From contig NC_080064.1 of assembly GCF_949987535.1 (NCBI RefSeq), positions 127,872,708 to 127,936,707 of the forward strand: 64,000 bases of DNA, read 5' to 3'. The first letter of the stretch is position 1, and every line of letters begins with the position of its first letter. Made by a program: the position numbers and the translations under genes. Source of the DNA: Balaenoptera acutorostrata. Taxonomy: Eukaryota; Chordata; Mammalia; Artiodactyla; Balaenopteridae. Below, one piece after another: positions 25,280 to 36,509 of this stretch. The notes beneath the pieces are model-generated. The model was not told the DNA's origin and did not search any database. It worked only from the letters and a program-made list of their open reading frames with translations.

Positions 25280-26070
25280 TATGGTGGCATCAAAATACGG
25301 TCCCAAAATACTTTGAAATTCCGCTGGTTACCAGGGGGTAAGGGTGGGGGGAGGGATAAATTGGAAGATTGGGATTGACGTATACACACTACTATGTATA
25401 AAATGGATAATAAGGACCTACTGTATAGCACAGGGAACTCTACTCAATATTCTGTAATGGCCTATATGGGAAAAGAATCTAAAAAAGAGTGGATAAATGT
25501 ATATGTATAACAGATTCACTTTGCTGTACACCTGAAACTAACACAACATTGTAAATCAACTATACCCCAATAAAATTTTTAAAATAAATAAATACATTAA
25601 TAAATAAATAGGACTCATATCCCCTCCCTTGAGTCTGGGTTCTGTGGTTGTTTGATCAATAGAATATGGTGGCAGTATGGTAATAGATGCTGGATCAGTA
25701 TCTGGGCCCAGACTTTAAGATACTGGCAGCTTCCAACTTCTGTCTCTCTAGATGTTTGCTCTTATAATCTAGCCACCATGCTGCGAGGAAACCCAAACTT
25801 CCCTGTGGAGAAGTCCACAAAGAGAGGAAGTGGAGTTAGCACCAACTTGCCAGCCAGTGAGCCAGCATTTTGGAAGTGGGTCTTCTAACCCCAGTCAAGT
25901 CACTCCAGTTGATACTGCAGGGAACAGGGACAAGCTGTCCCTGCCAAGCCCCATCCAAGTTGCAGATTTGTGAGCAAAATAAATGTTTTTTATTATTGTC
26001 TTCAGTTACTAAGTTACCACTAAGTTAAGGGGTAGTTTATTACATAGGAATAGAAAACTGTAATGGATGA
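25280..26070 (+). mobile_element. MLT1-type LTR interrupted by a LINE-1 3' end
   Basis: The 3' part (about 25610-26070) ends with the MLT1 signature (AAATAAATGTTTTTTATTA, then ACTAAGTTAAGGGGTAGTTT). The 5' part is at about 25280-25330. Between them (about 25337-25606) lies an L1 3' UTR on plus with an AATAAA-rich tail. Confidence 0.6.
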
Positions 26071-26707
26071 CTGTTAGGTTTCTGGCTTTCATTCCTGGAT
26101 GGATGGGGTGTCATTTATTGATGTAGAGATCACTGACAAAGGCCCAGATATGGGGACAAAGACCATGAGTTTTGTTTTCAGCTTGTGAGTTTGAACTGAT
26201 TCTGAGATGTCTAAGTTGAGAAGTCATGCGGACTGTTGGATTTATGGGTCTATGGCTGAAGAGAGAGGTTGGGTTTGAAGACAGAACTTTGTGAGTCAGT
26301 TGAAATGGGTGTCAGCTAAAGCTGTGGATGTGGATGTAGAAGGGGGTCTGAGTGGAGGGAGCTCTGACATTTCATGGTGGGCTGAGGAGCGTGAAGTTGC
26401 AGAGAAGACATGAAAGGGTTGGGCCAGGAGTGTCGGAGGAGAACCAGGAGAGGGTGAGTCATGGGAACTGACAGAATAGAGTGTTTCAGGAAAGAAGGAG
26501 GAGGGGTTAGCAGGGTGAGGAACTGCCAGGAGTACAAGCGCCTGCTGAGCCAGGTGCACTTTCCCCCAGGCTTCCTTCCTGCTGGCCAGCATCACAGTCA
26601 GCAGCGTCGCTGGGTCACCAAGAAGCCCTGGGATGGGACTCCGGAGGGCAAAAAGGCAAGATGAGGATCACACCCATGCCCACGAACCAGTTCTTTCCTG
26701 GAGGCTT

Positions 26708-27170
26708 GTTTCTCAAACTGTAGTCCCTGCTGTTGCAGCAGCCTCACTTGGGAGCTTGTTAGAAATGCATAATCTCAGGACCTACTGAATCGGTCTGTAC
26801 TTTGACAAGATCCCCAGATGACTTCTATGCACACGAAAATGTGAGAAGTTAACACACCAATTTAGAGGCTGGGCATTAACTCAGGGAAGCAGTGAGATGG
26901 TGCAAAACTGAGCTGCAGGTCGCATGCAGAGTATCAGCCCTAGTCACAGAGATGGCTGTTCATTAAACCTATTTTTCCTCAAGGTCCAATAGGCAACTCT
27001 GAACCTAGACTTTCACATCAGAGTCACCTGGGTAACTTTTCACAATCAGAGGGATGCCCAGATTCTGCCCCTCAGTATTCTGATTCAGAAGGTCTGGGGG
27101 AGGCTGGGCATTTGCACTTTTACTCCCCAGGTGATTGTGATGGGCAGTCTGGGCTGCCAGCCGTGCCCTA
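26708..27170. mobile_element. Pair of MER5-like hAT (Charlie) fragments
   Basis: A reverse-oriented copy (about 26708-26840, GGAGCTTGTTAGAAATGCAT) and a forward copy (about 26995-27170, CAGAGTCACCTGGGTAAC, TTCTGATTCAGAAGGTCTGG) lie 150 bases apart in opposite orientation. Confidence 0.65.
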
Positions 27171-28439
27171 AACCATCACTCCTCCCCCTTTGCACACATA
27201 CCCCTCTTAAGCTGAATTCATTACATCCTTCCCACTTCAAGGCTGGAGCTGGAACTAGAGCATTTTAATCCTGATTTCAGCTCTGACAGGAAGACAGTGT
27301 GATTCCACAGGCACGTGAGCCCTCCTGTGAGCACTGGCTTCTGACTTGTGCTCAGGCACCAGCAGGTCATGCCCAGGCTCCAGGTGGGAGCCAGGTCCTG
27401 GGGACTGGTGTGGCAACGGGGCTCACAACCGTGGAGCAGATGAAAGGCCAGGCTGCCCATCTTGTGGTGCACTTAACGGCTGATACCACTCTGGCTCTGG
27501 CCTGAATACCACCCTCTCGGGGTCAAGATGAACTGGGAACAAGGCCACTCTCTATCTGATTCTCATCAGATGTACATGTCTGAGGCTGAGCCCTGTAAAC
27601 CTCACAGCCTGGGCCAGGTCACGGCGTGCACTTAGAAGTGCAAGTGGCACTGGGTCACACTCTGACAGGGAAGATACCAGCGAGCTCCCCGAGCGTGTGT
27701 GACAAACAGGATCATGGCACTATCAGAGTGGACAAGTCTAAGGCATGTAGGGAAAATTAGCCTGCTGGGGACTGTGGCTCTAACAAAGGCCCCAGGGGAG
27801 GGATTCTAAAATGGCTTGATCAACCTCAAAAGGACAAGAACTTGGAAACTTAGTTCCCATCAAAAACCTACCATGGATGAAGCATCCATGAGCTTATTGA
27901 TATTTTTTTAGATGGGGGAGAAAAAAAATTTTCTTTCTCATCTGGAATATTTTGGGATGATGGATTCCCTTATTTCTCAGTGAAAAGCAGTACTTTCCTA
28001 CGTTCTTCAAATTTAAGCTTCGAGGTTTTCTCTAGCTGTAGGAAGATGGGGCTTTTTTGTTGTTGTTGTTTGTTTGTGCTTTTTATCAAGTCTTCAAAGA
28101 TTTTAGGGACTCTGGGCAGAGCTTCTCAGAGACTTTTTCCCCCTGGTGGGCTCCTCTTTATGTATCTCTTTTCCTGCAGCTGTACCTTCCATCACATCAA
28201 ATCTTTCATGGAGTCTGGTGGCCGAAAAATTTCCCAGAGTGGAAGAGCCTTGGTCCTGTACACAAGCTGGGGTGTTTTCTCTAGCAGCCTTTGCAAGGGG
28301 TGACAAAATCCCTCATCCTCAGTGACTCTCATTCTCTTGGCAGATGTCTGCCAGAGCAGAGTGATCAGACAATTGATCACCAAAGTCTAGTTACTTTCCT
28401 ATAATTTACACTTGCCCACACTAATAACAACAACAATAA

Positions 28440-28940
28440 TAATAAATAACTGGCATTTATTGAATGCTTATTATGTGGCAGGCACTGTTCCAGGGTCTTT
28501 ACGTTGACAAACTCATTTATTATCCCTAATAACCGAATGAGGTACAGTGTGCATTTTTACACATTATAGGTTACCTTCTCCATTTCACAAATTAGGAAAT
28601 TGAGATTTTTTTTTTAACATCTTTATTGGAGTATAATTGCCTTACAATGGTGTGTTAGTTTCTGCTTTATAACAAAGTGAATCAGTTATACATATACATA
28701 TGTTCCCATATCTCTTCCCTTTTGCATTTCCCTCCCTCCCACCCTCCCATCCCACCCCTCTAGGTGGTCACAAAGCATCGAGCTGATCTCCCTGTGCTAT
28801 GTGGCTGCTTCCCACTAGCTATCTATTTTATGTTTGGTAGTGTATATATGTCCATGCCACTCTCTCACTTTGTCACAGCTTACCCTTCCCTGGAAATTGA
28901 GATTTATCGAGGTCAACTAATTTGCCCCACGCTAAAGTCA
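28440..28940 (+). repeat. MIR interrupted by a younger LINE-1
   Basis: The MIR starts GGCATTTATTGAATGC, runs to 28608 and resumes at 28892 with CGAGGTCAACTAATTTGCCC. Confidence 0.8.
28609..28891 (-). mobile_element. 5'-truncated LINE-1 3' end
   Basis: The poly(T) and AACATCTTTATTGGAGTATA are the reverse of the cetartiodactyl L1 3' end. It is flanked by 14-bp direct repeats GGAAATTGAGATTT (28595-28608 and 28892-28905). Confidence 0.88.
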
Positions 28941-30673
28941 GTTAAGGAAGAGGGCCTGCCCTTCTCAAGTGCCGTCAGAGAGGGAGGGGGTGGGAGCATC
29001 TGCCAGGGAGGGAGAGGTATTGTGTCACTGACATTGTTTGGAATTGTCAGGCTGACTTTTATTCGGCTTAAGTACTGTTTTTAAATTCTCAAATGCACCA
29101 CCTTCTGTTTGTGTCCCCTTCATATGACCTTATGTGATTTTATTCTGACTCCCCAAAATCCGATGAGTCCTGGGGTCTATTTTCATCAACTTTGTTATGT
29201 TACTCTGCCCGGGACATCAGCAAAATTTAAGTTGTTACTGGGCAAGTTCAGATGAAGAACAGAAGTAGGGGGAAAGCCAGTACGACTTCTGGAACCCAGC
29301 TTAAACTCCACCTCCTCCAGGAAGCCCTCCCTAATTTCCCTGCTCTTCCTCTGGCATCCTCTCCCGAGCCATGGTGGGGAGGGCCACCCAGCTGCTTTTA
29401 CATCTGAACTTTGAAGGCCTTCATTGCTCACTTGTACGTAGCAATGGCTATTTCACCCCAAACATTTCCACTTGGCAAACGCATGCCTGGAGCTAGCCAC
29501 CAAGCCCAGATGCCCCGGCCCCACTACTCCGGCCCCTTCCCCTTAGTGTAAAGTATGGAGGCAAAGGTGATGAGCCCATGGTGTCAGGCAGGGCAGGCTG
29601 GGAGGGTGGAGGGAAGGGGGTGGGGGCAGAAGACACACTTTATCAGTGTGTCTGAACACAAACCCAAGAACTGGTTGAGCTGGATGAGTTCACCCAGGGG
29701 TCACATGCCTTCTCACAGGAAGAGGTGAAATGTACTGCTCCAGGCAGTTCACAGTTAAGTCCACATTTCAATCTAAGCTGGGTGCACGTTTTGTTTTGTT
29801 TTGTTTTTTTCCCAAGCCCAAATCCCTTCTTTTGATTCATGCATGGGTTTTGGGTTGCAGCCAGACTACAGATGCAAGGGTGTGTACTGGGGTAGGGGAG
29901 GAGGCGGGGCAGCGGGGGAGACTTCTAGGCTCTATAGAAGAGAATCAGAGGTCACTGGCCCAGCCCAGAAAGGGTGGTCATTTCTTTTCAGCCTCCTACC
30001 CTCTGGGCTTGAAGCACATCCTTCCGGTCTGAATCTGATGGCTGAGACAGGTCCCTCATGACTGCAATCATTCCAGACCCCTCACTCCTGTGGTGCCTGC
30101 ACAAACTATGTGCTCAGTAAAGAGCTGTTTGGATGAAGGAATGAACTAAGTATGCCCTCTAACCTGATGGCAAGGGCCCCTCTGCCCCAGTTAGATGGGC
30201 CTCCTGGCAGGGCCTTTGAGTTTGACCCAACCCTTCCCCAGCACTGGGCTATTCTCCAGTCAAGAGCTCCAAGGTCGTGTTTTGAGAGATGGGGGAGGAG
30301 GGGGAGCCTGGGGGCCTAGGAGAACCACCCTGGGCTGGCAGGCCAGCTGGCCTGGGGCTTGCCTGTAGGAGCTGAAAAGTGAGCTCTAACTCAGACCCTC
30401 TTCCATTCTGCTTCCCAGGCCTTGGGGCTCCCAAGTTTCCTGGTATAACTCTTCACCTCTTCCTGTAACCAAGCAGGATTCCATGGGGACTTCCTAGGAC
30501 AGACTCCTCTCCCCATGTCCTCTGCCTGTCTCTTGTTTGTAGAAAAGCTTTCATCTCCCACACCTCCCCTGAGTCACAAAAGTCTGGATCAAGAATTAAT
30601 GCAAAAATAGCAGTTGGGCCAGGAGAACTGGTAAGAATTTAAATAGTAAATCAGCCATACTGCAGTCACAGAA

Positions 30674-31102
30674 TGTTTAGTTCCTCCCTGAAGTACCTAG
30701 ATAGCAGTATCTGATGCACATTTCCTGAGTTGTTTTACAGTTGCTAGAACCCCCAGCAAATGGAAGAAGTTAAGTACTGGATGACCATGAGTATGCAGCC
30801 CCCAGACCTATTGGAGCCTGAGGATTGGTGATGTTAACCCCTGTGACACCATCCTGTTACCTCACCATCAACCAATCAGAGAAATGTGCACCAGCTGTTC
30901 ACATACCCTGTGACTCCCCTCCCTCACCTTGCCTTTAAAAATGCTTCCCTGAAACCTACTGGGGAGTTTGGTTCTTTTGAGCGTAAGCCACCTGTTCTCT
31001 TTGCATTGCCCTTGCAATAAAACTTTCTCTGCTCCAAACCCTGACATTTCGGTTTGTTTGGCCTCACTGTGCGTGGGGCACACGAACTTGGATTCGACAA
31101 CA
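30674..31102 (+). mobile_element. Probable ERV1-type solo LTR in GPA33 intron 1
   Basis: The stretch has the layout of a gammaretrovirus-like LTR: a CCAAT box in U3 (30872-30876), a TTTAAAA TATA-like box (30934-30940), a polyadenylation signal AATAAA (31016-31021) and a U5-like segment ending in CA. No gag, pol or env remnants flank it, so it looks like a solo LTR. It is antisense to GPA33. The boundaries are approximate and no short target duplication was identified. Confidence 0.6.
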
Positions 31103-31164
31103 CGCCCCAGTTTTGCCAGATCCCTGAAGCCCACAACAATTTCTAATTGCAAGCTGACACAGAG

Positions 31165-31465
31165 GAAGACAAGCACTGTATAATATCACTTATATGTGGA
31201 ATCTAAAAAATACAACAAACTAGTGAATAAAACAAAAAAGAAGCAGACGCACAGACATAGAGAACAAACTAGTGGTTACCAGTCGGGAGAAGGAAGAGGG
31301 GAGGGGCAAGATTGGAGTAGGAGGAATAAAAAGGGTTGTTATGGGATTATATGAAATCAGGTGTGTGAAATTTTGCCAGTTGTAAAGCACTACAGAATTT
31401 AAAGAATCTTTCATTCAATGAGAAATAATATGTTTAGTTTTAAAATGTGGCTGAATTTTAAAATA
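31165..31465 (+). mobile_element. LINE-1 3' end
   Basis: It contains the familiar L1 3' segment (ATATCACTTATATGTGGAAT, then ACTAGTGGTTACCAG) and an AAATAAATAAAT tail. It directly follows the solo LTR. Confidence 0.75.
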
Positions 31466-32326
31466 AATAAATAAATTGCAAGCGATGAGATTCTCAGCAT
31501 GTTCAAATACACTGAATTAAAGATACTCCTAAAATCCTCCCAACCCCCATCTCTCAACTTCCTTGCTCATTCTACTTCCTGTCGGTGCCCAGGACTCTAA
31601 TGCCAAGACCTCCATCCTAACCCTTAGCACCCTGTGGGTCCTCACACAATGACTTTGCTATTTAGCACTTGATTTGGAGTCTACCATTATATCAGCGAAT
31701 ATCTGGTTTTTATTTTGTGGGGTTCCCCCATGTTCTGAGTTTTCAATGACCAGAGTATCAAGGGAGCTAAAGGGCTTTGGCCTTTGGAAAGGGTCGTTCT
31801 ATTTCTAACTGGCTGTTTTTCGAAGGGTTTGAGTCTTCTCTTGGTCTGTAAATGATATTGGGTAAGTTGCAACCTTTCTCTGCCTCAGTTTCCCTATATG
31901 TGATAACAGATGTTATCACTCTTACCATTGCCTCTTTCTCTGGTTTTAAGGCAATGATTAAAACCTCAGGTAGTGAACACAAATCCTGGATCCACACATC
32001 CTGGCTTTTCTGGGACAACCCTGATTTTAAATATTTTTGTCCCAATTGTCAGATCTTATGTCTGATCTGATGATCTGATTTGGGATCAGAAAATATAGTT
32101 TTGAGAGTACTATGAATTCTAGAAATGGGCTGGAATTTTATTTACTAATATGAGAATAAAAAACATTCTGCTTCTGGGTGCTGGCCTGGAACCTGCTTTT
32201 TGAACGACAGACGTGTCATTCTGCCCAGCAGGAATACAGCTGTGTCATTGGAGGCCCTCCCTGGGGGGGCTCTGGGAGACCCTCAGCATTCAGCCCCTGT
32301 CTCGCCCACCCCTGGGCACTACTCAC

Positions 32327-32369
32327 CTGCACAGAGTACCCACAGCACGGGCTGCGTCTTCCCCTCCAT
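32327..32369 (-). CDS. GPA33: GPA33 exon 1, coding part (start codon and signal peptide core)
   Basis: On the minus strand an ATG at 32369-32367 opens MEGKTQPVLWVLCA followed by a split valine codon and a strong donor, GTGAGT, at 32326. Human GPA33 begins MVGKMWPVLWTLCAV, so length and hydrophobic pattern match exactly. The exon is only 14 codons plus one base. It joins exon 2 to give a 21-residue signal peptide. The ATG has a G at +4 and an A at -3, a good Kozak context. The untranslated part continues to the right, but no transcription start could be fixed. Confidence 0.9.
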
Positions 32370-32780
32370 GGTCTTGGGTCCTCTCTGCCCCGAGTCCAGC
32401 CTGGCGCTGGCGGGCCCCTGACTTTAACCAGTCTGGGCTGACTGGTTAAAGCTACGACAGCCTCTGGCCCAGTCCAGACTTCGATCCCTGTGGTTTCTCC
32501 CTTCTTGTCTACCTTTGCCCAGCCTGGCCCCCATGGCCCACCCCTCGGCTGGACTGACAGGTGAGCTCACCTGTGGGACAGGACTCCTGCTCCACCCACT
32601 TCACCAAAGACCCCACCTTCTCAGTTACCTCCCCTGCCTTCTCTCCACCCAGCAGGTGGGCAAAGTCCTGAGCTTCTCACTATCACGTGGGCTTCGCCTA
32701 TAAGGGACAGGAAGTTGCCGCCTCGTAATATGAAGGGAAATGATCTCAGAGGAAGGGTTTCAAAGCCAATAAAAGAAGGG
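32370..32780 (-). promoter_or_regulatory. GPA33: Candidate GPA33 5' UTR and proximal promoter
   Basis: The 400 bases upstream of the GPA33 start hold several intestine-type motifs: a 12-bp perfect inverted repeat with GGTTAAAG arms (32422-32451, HNF1 half-site-like), an HNF4-type GGGCAAAGTCCTG (32658-32670), a CACGTG E-box (32684-32689), a CDX-type GCCAATAAAAG (32765-32775) and many CACCC boxes that KLF factors can bind. I recall GPA33 being reported as regulated by CDX1 and KLF4. The promoter assignment itself is inference from position and motifs. Confidence 0.5.
32422..32451. repeat. Perfect 12-bp inverted repeat just upstream of the GPA33 start
   Basis: The left arm CTTTAACCAGTC (32422-32433) is the exact reverse complement of the right arm GACTGGTTAAAG (32440-32451), with a 6-base loop. 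It lies about 55 bases upstream of the ATG, so it is probably in the 5' UTR or core promoter. Confidence 0.9.
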
Positions 32781-33199
32781 TGTTAGTCACAATTGCTGAA
32801 ATACTTCGAGGCATAATACGATCTGTTAATCTACTTCCCTTCCTGGTCTACCTCACCACCACCCCACAACCACGCTAGAGACACAGTCATGAGGAAGACT
32901 GGAAATCTCTACCCCCAGAGAACTACTAATCTGGTCAGGGAGGAAGATAGTATACAAGCCACCAAGATAGAAATACAGTGACCAGTTTGTCTCAGTTTGC
33001 TTGGAACTCTCCCAGTTTTAAAACAGAAGGTCCTATGTCCCAGGAATGTCTCCATCCCAGGCAAACTGGGATGGCAGGTCACCCTACTTAAAGAGTGCCA
33101 GTGCTATGGGGAGCATGACCTGGGAAATGACATAGATAAAGAAATTGGGGCAGTGGAAGGGGTTCCACCTTAGACCTGGGTGATCAGAACAAAATGAGT

Positions 33200-33310
33200 A
33201 TTATGATTCTCTATTCTACAAACAGGCTTCTAAGTCTCAAAGAAGTTAAATGGATTCTCCAAGGTCACACAGCTAAGAAGTGGTTTTCTGATTTCTAATT
33301 CACCAGGCTA
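33200..33310 (+). repeat. MIR fragment
   Basis: CAAGGTCACACAGCTAAGAA and flanks. Confidence 0.7.
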
Positions 33311-33734
33311 GGGACCCAGATGTCACCCTCTGTGAGTTCCGGGGTGGTGAGTAAGGGTTTAAAGGGTATAAAGAAGACAGAAGCCCTCTGTCCTCTCTCC
33401 TCCTATGTGGTCCCCTCTTTATCTGCTGCCTCTCTTAGGTGTGTTGGCCCTCCATCTTTCCTCCACCTCCCACCCACCTTCTTCCCTATGCTGGGGGTCT
33501 GTCATCTTAAGCCTTGCCCTGACTGATGCCACCCTTCAGTCCTCTGCCCCGTTCCCATCCACTCTCCATCCCTCCCCCCTTCATCTCACCTCTTTCTCAT
33601 ACCACCTTTCATCTTCGTGGAACCTTGAAGTCTGGAGGTGAATTGAACTCCCATGGTTACTCAGTTGTGGTCATTCTTCCATTCTTCAACAGACACTCAC
33701 TGAGGCCCTATTTGACGCCCAGGACAGGGGTTTG

Positions 33735-34330
33735 GCCATTGGTGATGCCATGTGCCTCCTCAGAGATGCCTTCCTGGACTACTCTACCCAAAGGAGCCCC
33801 CATCCCAGCTTTGCCAAGTTTCTGCACACAACTCTGTTTTCTTTCTTCAAAGCTCTAACCACTATATGAAACTAATTTTTGCTACCCCAAAACTTTTTCC
33901 ATGCCAACCCCTCTGGAATTCCTTCCTCCCACCATATCTGCTGTTGTAATCCAACATGTGCTTTAAAGGGCAGCTCATATATTATCTGTTCTTTCATGAA
34001 GCCTTTCCTGACTTCTTCAGCCAGAAGGGCTCTCTCCCGCCTTTGAACTCACACAGCACTCTGGATCTCTCTTGGGATACTAACTAACTACATTCTGCCT
34101 TCTGCTTGAGTTATTTTTGGTCTGTGTCTCATCCCTCCTAATAAACTGTGAGCTCACTCATTTATTCAGCCAATTGTTATTGCACCAAGCATTGTTCCAC
34201 CTAGCTGGGAAGAAGCACCATTTTAAGTCTGTAATTGTGTGTCTTACTAACTTTGATCAAGTATAGAGCCTGATGCATAATAGATATCAGTGGGTATTTG
34301 TGAATGGGCAGACAAATGGGTGAATGGATG
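33735..34330 (+). repeat. L2 3' end between the two genes
   Basis: L2 3'-end phrases (GAAGCCTTTCCTGACTTCTT, CTAATAAACTGTGAGCTCA) fill most of this part of the intergenic region. Confidence 0.65.
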
Positions 34331-34979
34331 GATGGAGGAATGGGGTCATTATAGAATGTGCGGGGTGAGGGAGTGAACTATTGGGTTATTGGACTTTGCT
34401 TTGATCATAATGATGGTGGGAATTGGTGTAGTGGAGGAGGGTGGGTTATGAGCACATTTGAAGTTTATGAAGCTCATGGAACGTTTATATCACCCAGGTT
34501 TGCCAGTTGACCATCACCATGGGAGGTGAATGTGGGGCAGGGGTTGTGGAAGGGGTGCACAACTGTCCAGTTCAGTATCCAGAGTCATCTCTGTCCAAAG
34601 AAATGGAGCCCTGGTCCCAAGAAATGACTACCTTATAGTCTCACCACGATGCTCTCCCAACATCTATCAGAGGACCCTCCCCATTCCATATATCCGGTAT
34701 TTTTTTTCCAACCCCTTCTGTGCTGACATGGGGTTAAAGTACAATTTATTTTATTCTTCTAGATCTTTGGCTTTAGATTATCTTCAGGAAGCACTTTGAA
34801 TAGCAGCCCCAGGCTGGAAGGTATGGAGAGAGGGCCTAAATCAAACTTTTTCTTTAGGCCTCTCTGTCTACGAAGAACGAACCTCTCCCAACTCTGCTGT
34901 TCAGTGTCAGTGTCCAGAAAATCAGCCAGGAGGGAAAGAGTTAAGTGGGGCCTGCTTTCGGGTCTGGGTCCTGAGCCTG

Positions 34980-35085
34980 CATTCCTTCCTCCCAGAGATC
35001 TGCCAGGCTGTGGGACCAGAGGCTAAATTTAGAAGCTAGCTAGGGTTTCCTGTGAACAGCTGTCCTGCCCCTCAGAGAAGGAACA
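34980..35085 (+). promoter_or_regulatory. STYXL2: Candidate STYXL2 muscle promoter (M-CAT, MEF2, E-box)
   Basis: Exact motifs are CATTCCT (M-CAT/TEAD, 34980-34986), CTAAATTTAG (palindromic MEF2 site, 35023-35032) and CAGCTG (MyoD-type E-box, 35057-35062). They lie just 5' of the inferred first exon of a gene known to be expressed in striated muscle. The motifs are seen directly; the promoter function is inferred. Confidence 0.55.
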
Positions 35086-35197
35086 CCGGAGAGGGGAGGT
35101 CGGTCCCTGTCACTGGTCGGAGCTTCTGGCCATTTCGTCTGGGTCCCTCAGCCCCTGAGTGGCTGGTCCGTGGTGTGGGGACACAGGCAGATCAGCG
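35086..35197 (+). other. STYXL2: Inferred STYXL2 untranslated exon 1
   Basis: A consensus donor GTGAGT at 35198 follows GATCAGCG, just downstream of the muscle motif cluster and 600 bases before the coding exon's acceptor. Human STYXL2 also has a noncoding first exon. The start coordinate is a guess. The donor is well formed but unsupported by transcript data. Confidence 0.4.
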
Positions 35198-35322
35198 GTG
35201 AGTGTGCCTCTCCCTTCATTTCGTCCTGCGAGCCCAGGACTTACAAACAAAGGGGCAGCAGCTCTGCCCTGAGTGTCAGGGCCCAGCCATGTCTGGGACC
35301 AGCTCCTGGGGGATCTCATATT

Positions 35323-35332
35323 CCTTAATAGG
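35323..35332 (+). promoter_or_regulatory. Perfect CArG box (SRF site) in STYXL2 intron 1
   Basis: CCTTAATAGG matches CC(A/T)6GG exactly, about 125 bases downstream of the inferred exon 1 donor. SRF sites of this form are typical of sarcomeric genes. Confidence 0.5.
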
Positions 35333-35421
35333 CTGTGGGATGGCGCCTGAGCTAAAGGTAGTGGCTCCTGAGACCTTGGTTAGAGACGCTGAAGAAGGCA
35401 TCTTCCCGGTAAAGACAAAAG

Positions 35422-35424
<3 letters not shown>

Positions 35425-35492
<68 letters not shown>
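35425..35492. repeat. Compound TG/AG microsatellite in STYXL2 intron 1
   Basis: An uninterrupted (TG)n is followed by (AG)n. It is likely to be length-polymorphic and lies 100 bases from the CArG box. Confidence 0.95.
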
Positions 35493-35493
<1 letters not shown>

Positions 35494-35810
35494 GGCAAAT
35501 TTCTGGTTCCCCTCACTGCTTTCTTGCTGGCATCTGTGGAAGGAGCCAAGTTGTCACTTCTTAAATCTTGCGACTCCAAGGTGGGCTGTTTACACGGCCG
35601 GCCGGGGTGTGCATCTTGGTGTCCTGATAACAGTAGCTGGATCAAGTCTGACTGGGTTTTCCCCATGAGTGATTTCCCCACCAGGCTATTAACACGTGGT
35701 GACTTTCCCATTCCTAGTTCCACTGAGGTGACATCACTGACACACCCTTTCCCCCAACAAAACCTCCAGAACCAGGTTTTCTAACTGCCCTTTTCATGCC
35801 AAACCTACAG

Positions 35811-35937
<127 letters not shown>

Positions 35938-36371
35938 TAAGTGTGCACTTGCTGAGTTCTGCACCCCTCCAACCACGGCGGGAGTGGGCTAGGGAGCATG
36001 ATGACAAGTGGGCCCCAGGGAGCCTGCAGCCACCACCTTAAATTCACTCATTCAGCAAACATTGTTGAGTAGTTTTTATGTGTCATACTCTCTGGAGGAA
36101 GCAAACATGCACACAACCACACTGCAACATGGCATGGTAAGTGCTAGGATTAGCATGCCTAGGGTCTAGCGGTGGGGTGGGGGTGAGTGGGGGGGCGGGC
36201 AGGAAAAGGAACACCTGGGCTTGGAATTGTCATAGGAAGGCTTCCTGGAGGAGATGATGCTGGACTTGAACCTCAAAGGATGAGTAGGAGTCTGGCAGTT
36301 CTCCCTGGATGATAGTGCTTGAGTTCCTAGAACTGAGGTTGGAAACGCGGATGGTAGACCACAGATCACAG

Positions 36372-36488
36372 TTGCTTTATTTTTTCTGTTTTTTGTTTGT
36401 TTGTTTGTTTGCGGCATGTGGGTTCTTAGTTCCCCAACCAGGGATCGAACCCATGCACGGAGTCTTAACCACTGGACCAGCAGGGAAG
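36372..36488 (-). mobile_element. Short CHR-type SINE in STYXL2 intron 2
   Basis: The minus-strand head (ending TGCTGGTCCAGTGG) and a TTTG-rich tail on plus are bounded by 19-bp repeats with two mismatches (36353-36371 and 36489-36507). Confidence 0.9.
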
Positions 36489-36509
36489 GGTAGACCATAG
36501 ATCATAGAT

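Larger units (their letters stand above)
1..32369 (-). other. GPA33: GPA33 gene locus, 5' part (exons 1-4 of an expected seven)
   Basis: Four exons on the minus strand join in frame (43+155+217+153 coding bases) to encode residues 1-189 of the A33 antigen, which is about 319 residues long in human. Introns are about 15.7 kb, 3.4 kb and 8.5 kb. The missing part (second half of the C2 domain, membrane segment, acidic/cysteine-rich tail) would lie beyond position 1. I looked for the next exon in 1-4173 and did not find it. The 5' UTR extends an unknown distance to the right of 32369. The gene is divergent to STYXL2. No stop, frameshift or damaged splice site was seen, so it appears intact as far as visible. 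Confidence 0.9.

Noticed and set aside
35202..35784. 120-codon frames on both strands
   Set aside because: They are read through the TG/AG microsatellite and consist of low-complexity VCVCV and RERER runs.
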